Assembly: GCF_004331415.1 (NCBI RefSeq)
Contig: NZ_SJOP01000014.1
Coordinates: 1-64,000 of the forward strand
Direction of reading: 5' to 3'
DNA from: Kosakonia quasisacchari
GTDB taxonomy: Bacteria > Pseudomonadota > Gammaproteobacteria > Enterobacterales > Enterobacteriaceae
DNA length: 64,000 bases
Under the pieces are notes generated by a model. The model ran no database searches, was not told the origin of the DNA, and saw nothing but the letters and a program-made list of their open reading frames with translations. Numbering within the stretch: the stretch's first letter is position 1; each line of letters starts with the position of its first letter. This document shows, one piece after another, positions 17,173 to 25,269 of this stretch. The position numbers and the translations under genes were made by a program.

Positions 17173-18471
17173 ATGTCACTACAAAAGTCAGCCGTGCTTA
17201 TTGCCACTGCGCTTTTACTCGCCAGTTGCGCCTCAAAAGCGCCGAAATCACTCGTCACACCGTTGCCGCCGGTGGCAAAACAACCGCTCGCAACGACGCC
17301 GGCAAAAAATACACAACCGGTGCGCGGCATCTGGCTGGCGACAGTGTCGCGTCTCGACTGGCCGCCGGTAAATTCGGTCAACCTGAGTGCCTCGTTACGT
17401 GTTAGCCAGCAGCAGGAAGCGCTGAGAAACAAGCTGGATAAGCTGAAAAACCTCGGCATCAATACCGTCTTTTTCCAGGTCAAACCCGATGGCACCGCGC
17501 TGTGGCCGTCGAAGATTTTACCCTGGTCAGATATGCTGACCGGCACGATTGGGCAGGATCCGGGTTACGATCCGCTGCAATTTATTCTTGATGAAGCGCA
17601 CAAACGCGGCATGAAAGTGCATGCGTGGTTTAACCCCTACCGCGTTTCGGTCAATACCAAACCATCGACCACGGCGGAGCTCAACCGCACATTATCCCTG
17701 CATCCGGCCAGCATTTTTGTGCTGCATCACGACTGGATCCGCACGGCGGGCGACCGTTTTGTGCTCGATCCCGGCATTCCGGAAGTGCGCGACTGGATAA
17801 CCAGCATCGTTGCCGAAGTGGTGGCACGCTACCCGGTCGATGGCGTGCAGTTTGACGACTATTTCTACTCGGAAACCCCCGGTTCTGCGCTGAATGACAG
17901 CCAGACATACCGGCAATATGGCCAGGCGTTTAGTTCAAAAGCCGACTGGCGGCGCAACAATACTCAGCAATTGATTGAGCAGGTTTCACGCACCATTCGA
18001 CAACTCAATCCTAATGTAGAATTCGGCGTGAGCCCGGCAGGAGTCTGGCGTAACCGCTCATTCGATACCGCCGGTTCGGACACGCGTGGCGCAGCAGCGT
18101 ATGACGAGTCGTTTGCCGACACGCGCCGCTGGGTGCAACAAGGGTTACTGGATTACATTGCCCCGCAAATCTACTGGCCATTCGCGCGCGATGCGGCGCG
18201 TTACGATGTGCTGGCAAAATGGTGGGCGGATGTCGTGAAACCGACAAAAACGCGTCTCTACATTGGCGTGGCACTGTATAAGGTGGGGGAATATTCGAAG
18301 AATGAGCCCGACTGGACAGTCAACAGCGGCGTGCCTGAGCTGAAAAAACAGCTCGATTTAAACGAATCGCTGCCGCAAATTAACGGCACGATTTTGTTCC
18401 GCGAAAGTTATCTGGAACAGCCGCAAACTCAGCAGGCGGTGAATTATTTGAAGAGCCGCTGGGGCGGTTAA
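17173..18471 (+). CDS. digH: DigH/YddW, divisome-associated glycosyl hydrolase lipoprotein (GHL10)
   Basis: 432 residues. Signal peptide with lipobox LLAS-C19, so an outer-membrane lipoprotein in the periplasm. The body matches E. coli YddW closely along its length (RGIWLATVSRLDWPP, FFQVKPDGTALWPSKILPWSD, HAWFNPYRVS, DGVQFDDYFY and APQIYWPF blocks). In E. coli DigH cleaves denuded (peptide-free) glycan strands at the septum. D and E residues in DGVQFDDYF lie on the expected active-site strand of the TIM barrel. The last four bases overlap the convergent gene at 18468. Confidence 0.92.
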   Translation: MSLQKSAVLIATALLLASCASKAPKSLVTPLPPVAKQPLATTPAKNTQPVRGIWLATVSRLDWPPVNSVNLSASLRVSQQQEALRNKLDKLKNLGINTVFFQVKPDGTALWPSKILPWSDMLTGTIGQDPGYDPLQFILDEAHKRGMKVHAWFNPYRVSVNTKPSTTAELNRTLSLHPASIFVLHHDWIRTAGDRFVLDPGIPEVRDWITSIVAEVVARYPVDGVQFDDYFYSETPGSALNDSQTYRQYGQAFSSKADWRRNNTQQLIEQVSRTIRQLNPNVEFGVSPAGVWRNRSFDTAGSDTRGAAAYDESFADTRRWVQQGLLDYIAPQIYWPFARDAARYDVLAKWWADVVKPTKTRLYIGVALYKVGEYSKNEPDWTVNSGVPELKKQLDLNESLPQINGTILFRESYLEQPQTQQAVNYLKSRWGG

Positions 18472-19637
18472 GCAGGAAGGAAAAATTTTTGATAGTTTCC
18501 CCGGGGGTTCTCGTACTCAGATTCTCCAATTAACGTACCGTCGGGGAACACGCTGTAGTTGAATGCTTGATATGCAATGCTCTCCATGAATATCCGATAA
18601 CTATCTATTCCGGCATAGTTAATGAAATCGTTTTTTTCATCAGCAAAATATTTCTCAATTGCCCGCATTAACTGCAAATCAATGCCCACAATAATTGCGT
18701 TTTCATATTTATTTTTATGTCTGTTTAATATAACAAACTCCCCCCCAAAAAACTGCTCGACTCTGAAGGAATATTGTTGCAAATGGCTTTCGCCACCGTT
18801 CATTAATTTATCAGCAAGCGTGAAAAGATTAGCAAACTTGAACCATGCTGCATAATTCCTAACTTTTACCCATTCGGCTGAAAACTCAATTTCGTAACCT
18901 GTATTTCCCCCTGGCGGATCGACATAAATGATCGCGCTATTAACGGGCTGCTTTTCACCACGTAGGGCAGAATGCATCGCATAACCATTATTGATATTAG
19001 TTGTGGGACTGTTCAGCCAGGGATCTACCTGTTTATCTAAAGCTCGTTTTAACGACGATTTAATCTCAGAGGGGTCATTAATCTGCAACGCGTATGAGCT
19101 TTTAGATTCAAAAATAACTCTTTGTTTATTACTGTTCTCAAATAAAAAATCCGCTATTTTCACTCTCTTCATAGAATCAGGCAAAGCAGCTATATGAGCC
19201 TTCACTTGAACATCGGAAGCCAGATGCCCCACGAAAATGTAACCTAATTTATAACTCAGTAGTAAAGATATGCCTTGCCCCAGCCGTCCTATTAGGCTTG
19301 TTAATGTCACATCATTGACAACTGTATCAATGTCATCAACGAGCCTCAGATTATCATTTTTTGCCAATTTAATCAGTTCATGAGCAGACAAGATAAGTCC
19401 CAGGCTATGAAAGCTATAATTGCGCTGAATAAGGAAATCTGTTTTTACTACGGCGTGAGCCAATTGCCATAGGGTAAATTCGAGTGGCGGATGTGGTATC
19501 GCAAAATCATCCCATTTCGCATGATTGGGTAATTTTTTTAACGTAATATGCTTCAAGTTCCATTCAAAAACGTCAACATTAATAACTTTCCTGCTGTCTT
19601 TGAAAAGATACGCGAATTCTTTAATATATCTAAGCAT
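18468..19637 (-). CDS. Unrecognised protein with possible PD-(D/E)xK-like motif
   Basis: 389 residues from the ATG at 19637, chosen because an AAGGA site lies 8 bases upstream; a frame-compatible ATG at 19661 has no such site. It is visibly AT-rich compared with digH and the sigma factor gene beside it, suggesting transfer. A stretch IADFLFENSNKQ then RVIFESKSS looks like the D...ExK core of PD-(D/E)xK enzymes, but only one pattern match supports this. C-terminal parts are polar and globular. No membrane segment or signal peptide. Function unknown; orphan genes like this are common in defence or cargo regions. Confidence 0.55.
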   Translation of the reverse strand: MLRYIKEFAYLFKDSRKVINVDVFEWNLKHITLKKLPNHAKWDDFAIPHPPLEFTLWQLAHAVVKTDFLIQRNYSFHSLGLILSAHELIKLAKNDNLRLVDDIDTVVNDVTLTSLIGRLGQGISLLLSYKLGYIFVGHLASDVQVKAHIAALPDSMKRVKIADFLFENSNKQRVIFESKSSYALQINDPSEIKSSLKRALDKQVDPWLNSPTTNINNGYAMHSALRGEKQPVNSAIIYVDPPGGNTGYEIEFSAEWVKVRNYAAWFKFANLFTLADKLMNGGESHLQQYSFRVEQFFGGEFVILNRHKNKYENAIIVGIDLQLMRAIEKYFADEKNDFINYAGIDSYRIFMESIAYQAFNYSVFPDGTLIGESEYENPRGNYQKFFLPA

Positions 19638-19800
19638 GTCTGTTATCCTTACCAGAAACATGATTTCTAGAGAAAGTTCTCAATAATACTCATTATTCGA
19701 AAGCAAAAACAATCCTTTCCTACTAAATTATTCCTGTTCTTGGTTAACAGAGAGCTATTAAAAAACCTCTAGTCAATATATGTTTGCTCAGCGTAGTTAT

Positions 19801-20370
19801 TCACTCAGCAATTAATTCATCATAAACATTGCGCAGCCTACTGCGCAGATAGAGCACCGCCTTGTGTTTACGGGACAACAGCGCCTGCATGCTGACGCCC
19901 GTCTCCTCCACCAGCGCCTTGTAACTCAAGCCCTCAAGCTCGGTCTTTTCGAACACCTCGCGCTGGGCGGGTGGAAGTTCCGCCAGCGCGCTTTCCAGTT
20001 CTTGCCATAACAATTCGCGCAGATACTCCTCTTCTGGCGTTTGCGGCACGCCAAACAGCGTTTCCGCCAACTCATCTTCCGCAAAATCGCTCTCATCATC
20101 ACCGCCGTTGAAAAAACCGGACAGCGGCAGCTCACGTTTTTTACGCGCCCTGTCGGTCATTTCATTGCGCGCGGCGCGAAACAACCAGGCGGCAACATTC
20201 TCCACCGGTTGTTCCACATTTATCAGTTGATAAGTCACTTCCTGCAAAATGTCGTCGGCGTCATCGCGCACTGCCGTGCGCCCACGAATAAACGCTTTCA
20301 GACGTGAGCGGCAGGCATTTAGCGCGTTGACCAGCAAAGACTCGCCGTCCATGGTTTTCACCGTACTCAC
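19801..20370 (-). CDS. ECF-family RNA polymerase sigma factor
   Basis: 189 residues with sigma-2 (VRDDADDILQEVTYQLINVEQPVENVAAWLFRAARNEMTDRARKKR, ~35-80) and sigma-4 (ALAELPPAQREVFEKTELEGLSYKALVEETGVSMQALLSRKHKAVLYLR, ~130-180) regions, with a long acidic linker between them. It overlaps by four bases (ATGA) the upstream gene for a small His-rich membrane protein, which is the likely partner or anti-sigma-like regulator. Target promoters unknown. Confidence 0.88.
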   Translation of the reverse strand: MSTVKTMDGESLLVNALNACRSRLKAFIRGRTAVRDDADDILQEVTYQLINVEQPVENVAAWLFRAARNEMTDRARKKRELPLSGFFNGGDDESDFAEDELAETLFGVPQTPEEEYLRELLWQELESALAELPPAQREVFEKTELEGLSYKALVEETGVSMQALLSRKHKAVLYLRSRLRNVYDELIAE

Positions 20371-20801
20371 TCAGCATCCGGTTTTTTTGCACTGCTATCG
20401 TCAGGCTGATGGCGGTCATCCGCCCTTTCATCCCAACGCGCCCGCCAGCCACAGCGATCGCGGTGACCAAAACCTTCGCGGCGCTGCTGGATAAAGGCTT
20501 CACGCTGCTCCGGCGTCATTTGCATCCAGCGTTCGTGCATACGTCGACGTGCCATGCCAAACATTCCCCCATGGAATCCCAGTCCGCCAAACAGAATGCG
20601 GCTCAGCACTAACAACCCCAGCGCCTGCCAGAAACCAATGCTTTTCACGCCAAGAATTGCCGGTAACAGTGCGTTCCATAAGGACATCACCAGCAGCCCT
20701 AACGCGATGAATACCACCACGCCAATGATCAACGGTTTCATCATGCGGTGCCGACCAAAGCCGTGACCGTGTCTGTGCCCATGCATATCAAAATCTCTCA
20801 T
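20367..20801 (-). CDS. Small His-rich membrane protein coupled to an ECF sigma factor
   Basis: 144 residues. The N-terminus MHGHRHGHGFGRHR is a plausible metal-binding tract. Two hydrophobic helices follow (about 22-45 and 52-72), then a cytosolic tail with MTPEQREAFIQQRREGFGHR, reminiscent of the LTPEQR-type segments of CpxP/ZraP-like proteins but too short to claim. The stop overlaps the sigma factor start, so expression is coupled. A membrane sensor of metal or envelope stress is a fair hypothesis; not demonstrated. Confidence 0.7.
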   Translation of the reverse strand: MRDFDMHGHRHGHGFGRHRMMKPLIIGVVVFIALGLLVMSLWNALLPAILGVKSIGFWQALGLLVLSRILFGGLGFHGGMFGMARRRMHERWMQMTPEQREAFIQQRREGFGHRDRCGWRARWDERADDRHQPDDSSAKKPDAE

Positions 20802-20943
20802 CTTTTATCTACTCCATCAGGTTAGTGAATAATTGCTTGTGATGATGTAGACGGATGAGCGGTAAAAATATTGCCAGGGAAATGCAAATAAATGCCACCA
20901 CCGTGCAATAAGCAGGCAACTTATTGAAAAATAATGATTTAAT

Positions 20944-22002
20944 TTATCTCAGCCGCAACCCGACGGGGATCCTTGACGTCATGTTTCTGAAAGTACTTAG
21001 GTTAAGACGTGGCACCGGAAGCGGATGTGATACAGGTAGATCCAGAAGCGCCTCAATATGAATGCCCGCTGCGCGATATCTCTGGTAAGTCCCTAGCGCA
21101 ACGTGTCGACGAATATAATCCCGAAGCAGGCCAAGGTAAGGTTCACCAGGCTCCAGCATCTTCTTAACCTGCCCCAACAATCTTGCAATTTGTTGTTTCT
21201 TAGCCGTACAGCGCGCCACCTCTCGTGGATCAAGTGCATCTAATTCTATGATCGGATCCTCTAAATTCATCAGCTTTTCTTCCAGATCAACCAGCTTCTT
21301 TTTCCTCGCTTCAACTAAGTGCTTACGTTGCAAAGCGTAGACATGGATTGAATAAACTGCTTTTTTATTACGGCTATTTTTAGGATGTATTAATCCATCA
21401 TCGTCATAGGTGAAATAGAGCTCTGGGTTTTCAATACAAGGATTGATCAGCAGTCGATGATCCTCTTCGCTTTTGAATTGCATCTCACTACAGGTGTGTA
21501 GACGAAGACGTTTTGTTTCATCGGCAAGAGGGAACTGTGTGCCTTTTCCTAGTGAGATTTTATCGGGCTGACCCGGAACCTGGTGTTTCACTTTCCGATT
21601 ACAATGTGGACATGCCACTAATAAATTCAGCCAATCACCCGCTAACCAGTAATAGCCTGGTCGAAGTGTTTTTTTGTCCTGCGTCGAGATCTGATTTTTA
21701 GGCCGAAAATGTTCTATCTCTGCTGAGGTTACTGCTGCGAAATCAGATTCACAGTAAGCACATTTTTTCCCAAATATTTTCTCAAGTTCTGTAGCCAATT
21801 CTTTGTCTTGATAAATAGTGAATTGAAACGGAGATTTAGTTAATTTCTTATTATTGGAAAAATTGTTCGGATCGGTGAAAAATATTATTGCATCATTGCG
21901 TTCACTCATAGCCATTGTCGGTGTAGGATGGCCATTTTGATCAAGCGGCGCTGTATAAATACCGATAAGCGGTGCTGATTGACGACGATTAATTTTGATC
22001 AT
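20944..22002 (-). CDS. HNH endonuclease-domain protein, partner of the HNH-ATPase
   Basis: 352 residues. The N-terminal half carries a zinc-type HNH domain resembling PtuB of Septu: C81-A-Y-C84, E97-H98-F-R-P-K102, Y-Y-W-L-A-x-x-W-x-N-L, and C131-P-H-C134-N135. The C-terminal half is helical and charged, unrecognised. The start overlaps the end of the ATPase gene by 14 bases. It shares the order 'HNH, FPLADETKR, LLINP' with the N-terminal domain of the upstream protein, so the two look like paralogous halves. An anti-phage nuclease role is inferred from the family. Confidence 0.82.
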   Translation of the reverse strand: MIKINRRQSAPLIGIYTAPLDQNGHPTPTMAMSERNDAIIFFTDPNNFSNNKKLTKSPFQFTIYQDKELATELEKIFGKKCAYCESDFAAVTSAEIEHFRPKNQISTQDKKTLRPGYYWLAGDWLNLLVACPHCNRKVKHQVPGQPDKISLGKGTQFPLADETKRLRLHTCSEMQFKSEEDHRLLINPCIENPELYFTYDDDGLIHPKNSRNKKAVYSIHVYALQRKHLVEARKKKLVDLEEKLMNLEDPIIELDALDPREVARCTAKKQQIARLLGQVKKMLEPGEPYLGLLRDYIRRHVALGTYQRYRAAGIHIEALLDLPVSHPLPVPRLNLSTFRNMTSRIPVGLRLR

Positions 22003-24262
22003 TGTTTTGCAGCCTGTTATTTAATACATCCTGCCAGATATTATTAACTGTGCTGATCGTTTCCGGCTTCATATCATGAATGCGCAAGAACCCTTTATCT
22101 TTTTTATTGGCAATAAGTTGATCGATTGCTTCAAACATCAGCTGTTCGCGCGGCGTCTCGCCAATATAGCGTCGATCCTTCAATTCAATCTTTAATTGCT
22201 CAAGCCGCTGAGATTGTTCTCGATCCTTTTCAGGTAAAGCGAGCAGCGCATAGTATTCATCAAAGATCGCCTCATTTTCCGGATCCTGCGTACTGTTCAG
22301 GCCAAAAAATGCAGAGGTTAATAACTGTTCCACACGGAAATCCGCCGGGTTTGGCAAATCGCTCAGCAAGTTGATACCTTCACCATCACGCTGCATCACA
22401 CACACCTCTCCCGCGCCCAGGCCACGCAGGCAGAGCGGATCATGGGTGGTGCAAATAAATTGCATTTCCGGGAATGCCCGTTTTAACGCGCTAACAATGC
22501 GCATTTTCCACGTTGGATGCAGGTGACAATCGAGTTCATCCACCAGCACGATGCCTTCGGCGCTACCAGGATCGCCCCAAAACTCCGTCGCTATCGCGAG
22601 TATATCCACACACAAGGCAATCACCGTCTTGTAACCATCACTAAGCGCGGTCAGCGGTAAAGGTTTTTTGTCATTCATAACAACCATAATGGTGTTATTT
22701 CGCTTGACCAAAATGTCGTTGTTATCCAGGCCTAACAAATCTTTTAACGCGCGCGCGCTGAGATCAAAGATCTCTCGCTTCTGCTCTAACAGCCACTCTT
22801 CTGCGGAAATCAGTAACGAAAGCGGATCGAACAAATTATCGAATCGTGCGTAGCGTATCGCTTCTTCTTCATGCCAACGGAATTGCGGCGGCATTTTTGA
22901 TGCGGGTTTTAATAACCGTGTCGCGCCGTACCCAAGTAGAACAAACTGGACATCCCTGGCCTCGCTTGCGCCTGTCACCGTGGCGCTGCCTTTTGCATAG
23001 TCGACTAATGCTGATTTATTTGCAGCACGTAAAAACACTGCCCGGTCACGATAAATATGCAACGAATGAGGTTTAACAAAACCACTCACCCGGATTTCAA
23101 TAGTGACTTTTTGCCGTTTAGACCTGATCCAGGTTTTAGGATCGATACCGTTTTCGTTCACTAATTTTGCAAAGTTGTCCGCGCCGCTCAAACAGAGCGC
23201 GATGGCTTGCAAAACCGAACTTTTACCCGCGCCATTTTCACCCAACAGCATTTGCCAGTTACTGGCGACATTAAACGTTAACTCATCAATGCCTTTAAAA
23301 TTAGTGATTGTTACTTTTTGTATTTTTCGGCTTTGCGACCGCGAAATAGCAATGCCCCGACTGTTGCGTAAGGAGAAATCAGATTGTTTTAACTCAAAAT
23401 CCCTGACTTTTTCCCATATTCCGCTCACTCTTTTCTTTGTAACTGGCAGGGTTGAATTCAACCAATGAAAAGCATCGTATCCAGTATCGCGCACAATCTT
23501 TTTAAGCTCTGCCGAAATGAGTTGGCGTTTTATCGCTGCATACTCAGCATCATCAGCGGTTAACGCCTCCAGATGACGAAGTACAAGCAACCGCTGATTT
23601 TCTGAGCCGACTCTGGAGGCAGAAACAAGCATATCCAGGACACTACGAACCATAGCCAGCGCACTTCTACGCGCTTCGACCAATGTCGGGCGATTAAGCC
23701 CGATGATGGTGATCGTCATCTGTCCCTCTGGCGTCTCACTGAGGATGTTTCCTTCCCAGTCATAGACAAAATGCCGGGCAGGATCACCAGAAGTCGGGTC
23801 CAACAATAACGGCTTTTCGCGTTCTTCCCATCCAGGCTCAAAGGCGCGCTGTGTTTCATCTTCAAGAGGAAAGCGGCTCGACTTTCCCGATATGACGCCA
23901 TTATATTGATGCGGTCGATTACATGCGGGGCAACTTAACAGCAAATTTTCCCACTGGCTTGCCAGCCACCAGTATCCTGGGTGATTCCGGCTCTCTGCGA
24001 CGGCGCCCTTAGGTCTGTAATGGCAAATATCCCCGGATACCGTTGAACTTATCCGTGATTCACACCACGCACACTTACCCTGAAAGAGATCATACAGCGC
24101 ACTTTTGACCTCTTTGCTTCTGAAAACCTTAAATTCAAAGCGACTCTGCAAATGATGCGCCTGCTTATAAAACACCGCCGCTTTCTCTTTTTCTGCCTCT
24201 GCCGCGCCACCAGGCAGTAACACGGATGGAATGGCGACACGCCCCCTGTCTACGAATAACAT
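21989..24262 (-). CDS. Fusion of an HNH nuclease domain and an ABC/AAA15-type ATPase (Septu-like)
   Basis: 757 residues. N-terminal HNH domain: C64-A-W-C67, D78-I-C80-H81-Y-R-P-K85, C111-P-A-C114-N115; where PtuB-type domains have Glu-His this one has Cys-His. The ATPase follows from ~313: Walker A GENGAGKSS 341-349, signature LSDGYK 540-545, Walker B IVLVDELD 571-578, and H-loop TTHDP 605-609, as in PtuA/AAA15 defence ATPases. No TOPRIM domain is seen. Septu usually has separate PtuA and PtuB; here a nuclease is fused to the ATPase and a second nuclease gene follows in overlap. Probably an anti-phage system. Confidence 0.85.
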   Translation of the reverse strand: MLFVDRGRVAIPSVLLPGGAAEAEKEKAAVFYKQAHHLQSRFEFKVFRSKEVKSALYDLFQGKCAWCESRISSTVSGDICHYRPKGAVAESRNHPGYWWLASQWENLLLSCPACNRPHQYNGVISGKSSRFPLEDETQRAFEPGWEEREKPLLLDPTSGDPARHFVYDWEGNILSETPEGQMTITIIGLNRPTLVEARRSALAMVRSVLDMLVSASRVGSENQRLLVLRHLEALTADDAEYAAIKRQLISAELKKIVRDTGYDAFHWLNSTLPVTKKRVSGIWEKVRDFELKQSDFSLRNSRGIAISRSQSRKIQKVTITNFKGIDELTFNVASNWQMLLGENGAGKSSVLQAIALCLSGADNFAKLVNENGIDPKTWIRSKRQKVTIEIRVSGFVKPHSLHIYRDRAVFLRAANKSALVDYAKGSATVTGASEARDVQFVLLGYGATRLLKPASKMPPQFRWHEEEAIRYARFDNLFDPLSLLISAEEWLLEQKREIFDLSARALKDLLGLDNNDILVKRNNTIMVVMNDKKPLPLTALSDGYKTVIALCVDILAIATEFWGDPGSAEGIVLVDELDCHLHPTWKMRIVSALKRAFPEMQFICTTHDPLCLRGLGAGEVCVMQRDGEGINLLSDLPNPADFRVEQLLTSAFFGLNSTQDPENEAIFDEYYALLALPEKDREQSQRLEQLKIELKDRRYIGETPREQLMFEAIDQLIANKKDKGFLRIHDMKPETISTVNNIWQDVLNNRLQNNDQN

Positions 24263-24417
24263 CGTTATTTCCCTTTAAATCTCTGTGCGCAGGCACGCTA
24301 GCGCCCGCATAACAGACAGATTGCGAGAGAAAGCATTCACCGAATGGATAAATGATTTTGCCAAACCAACAAGGGAAATCAAGGTATATCAGGGAAATGG
24401 GCCATTTCGGCGAGAGA

Positions 24418-24439
24418 CAGGAGTGCCGAAGCACTCCTG
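24418..24439 (-). terminator. Stem-loop after the lectin operon
   Basis: A 9-bp perfect stem CAGGAGTGC/GCACTCCTG around a four-base loop that reads TTCG on the minus strand, a very stable tetraloop. It lies 17 bases past the second lectin stop. T-run weak, so termination efficiency is uncertain. Confidence 0.6.
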
Positions 24440-24455
24440 ATGAGGGAAAAACGCC

Positions 24456-24857
24456 TTACCCTACGTTTTCAAACCATTGCAGCTGGAAAAATGAGTCATT
24501 GTAATCTTTGTCGGTTGAATCCTCGCTGGCGAAGATATATTTGCCGAAAAAGACTGACGCGCCGCGGGTAATAATATCCTGTGTCCAGAGAACGTTTGAA
24601 AAACGTTGTCCGCCGTTGGTGCCGATCAAAACAGTATAATTACCCGAGTTATCCGCCTGAAAAAAACCACTGCCAACTTGCGTTGGCGTACCGCCGCTTG
24701 AGCTTGCACCCTGCACGGTAAACACCACGTTGGAGAGGCTGTCTTTCAGTTGAATAAACTGGTTCGCCGAGCTTTGTACCAGCACCGACCAAAAGACGAC
24801 TTTACCCGGCGGAATAACGATAGCAATGCCATTGCCACTAACAGGTCCTATCGACAT
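24456..24857 (-). CDS. LecB (PA-IIL)-like calcium lectin, second copy
   Basis: 133 residues from the ATG at 24857, preferred because AGGAGAAG lies just before it and the product then starts MSIGPVSGNG exactly like its neighbour. The C-terminus has S-E-D-S-T-D-K-D-Y-N-D and ends in Gly, matching the calcium/sugar site of Pseudomonas LecB (E95, D99, D101, N103, D104 and the C-terminal Gly114). The LecB Asn21 position appears to be Ser, so sugar preference may differ. No signal peptide, as in LecB. Last gene of the thiaminase-lectin-lectin operon. Confidence 0.75.
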   Translation of the reverse strand: MSIGPVSGNGIAIVIPPGKVVFWSVLVQSSANQFIQLKDSLSNVVFTVQGASSSGGTPTQVGSGFFQADNSGNYTVLIGTNGGQRFSNVLWTQDIITRGASVFFGKYIFASEDSTDKDYNDSFFQLQWFENVG

Positions 24858-24867
24858 GTTCTTCTCC

Positions 24868-25269
24868 TCAGCCAATGCTGTTAAACCAGGTTAATGTCAG
24901 GCAGGTGTCGTTATAGTCCTGATCGGCACCATCTTCGGAAATAAAATTAAAGCAACTGGAATAGATCTGGCTGCCGATATTGAGCGTCATTTCCTCCCAC
25001 ATCACTTGCGACCAGGATTGCCCATTGTTGTAGCCCAGATAGACGGTATATGTTCCCGTCCCGGACGCGACAAACGTTCCCTGGCCGATCTGCGTCGGTG
25101 AATGCCCACCTGTCGATGCTCCATTGGCCTGAAAGACCGGGTTATTCGCCGAATCCCGCACCTGAACGTATTGCGCCCAGGACGCCTGAACATTAGCCGT
25201 CCAGAAGACCGTTTTTCCTGGCGGCAACGTAATCACGATGCCATTTCCTGAAACCGGGCCGACACTCAT
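24868..25269 (-). CDS. LecB (PA-IIL)-like calcium lectin, first copy
   Basis: 133 residues, MSVGPVSGNG start. The C-terminal S-E-D-G-A-D-Q-D-Y-N-D block and final Gly carry all the LecB calcium ligands from that loop. The beta-sandwich pattern (ITLPPGKTVFW, YVQVRD, TYTVYLGYNNG) fits the LecB fold. It is about half identical to the next gene and the same length, so the two arose by tandem duplication. The ATG overlaps the stop of the thiaminase-like gene by four bases (25266-25269). Sugar specificity unknown; the position of LecB Asn21 looks like Ala. Confidence 0.77.
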   Translation of the reverse strand: MSVGPVSGNGIVITLPPGKTVFWTANVQASWAQYVQVRDSANNPVFQANGASTGGHSPTQIGQGTFVASGTGTYTVYLGYNNGQSWSQVMWEEMTLNIGSQIYSSCFNFISEDGADQDYNDTCLTLTWFNSIG

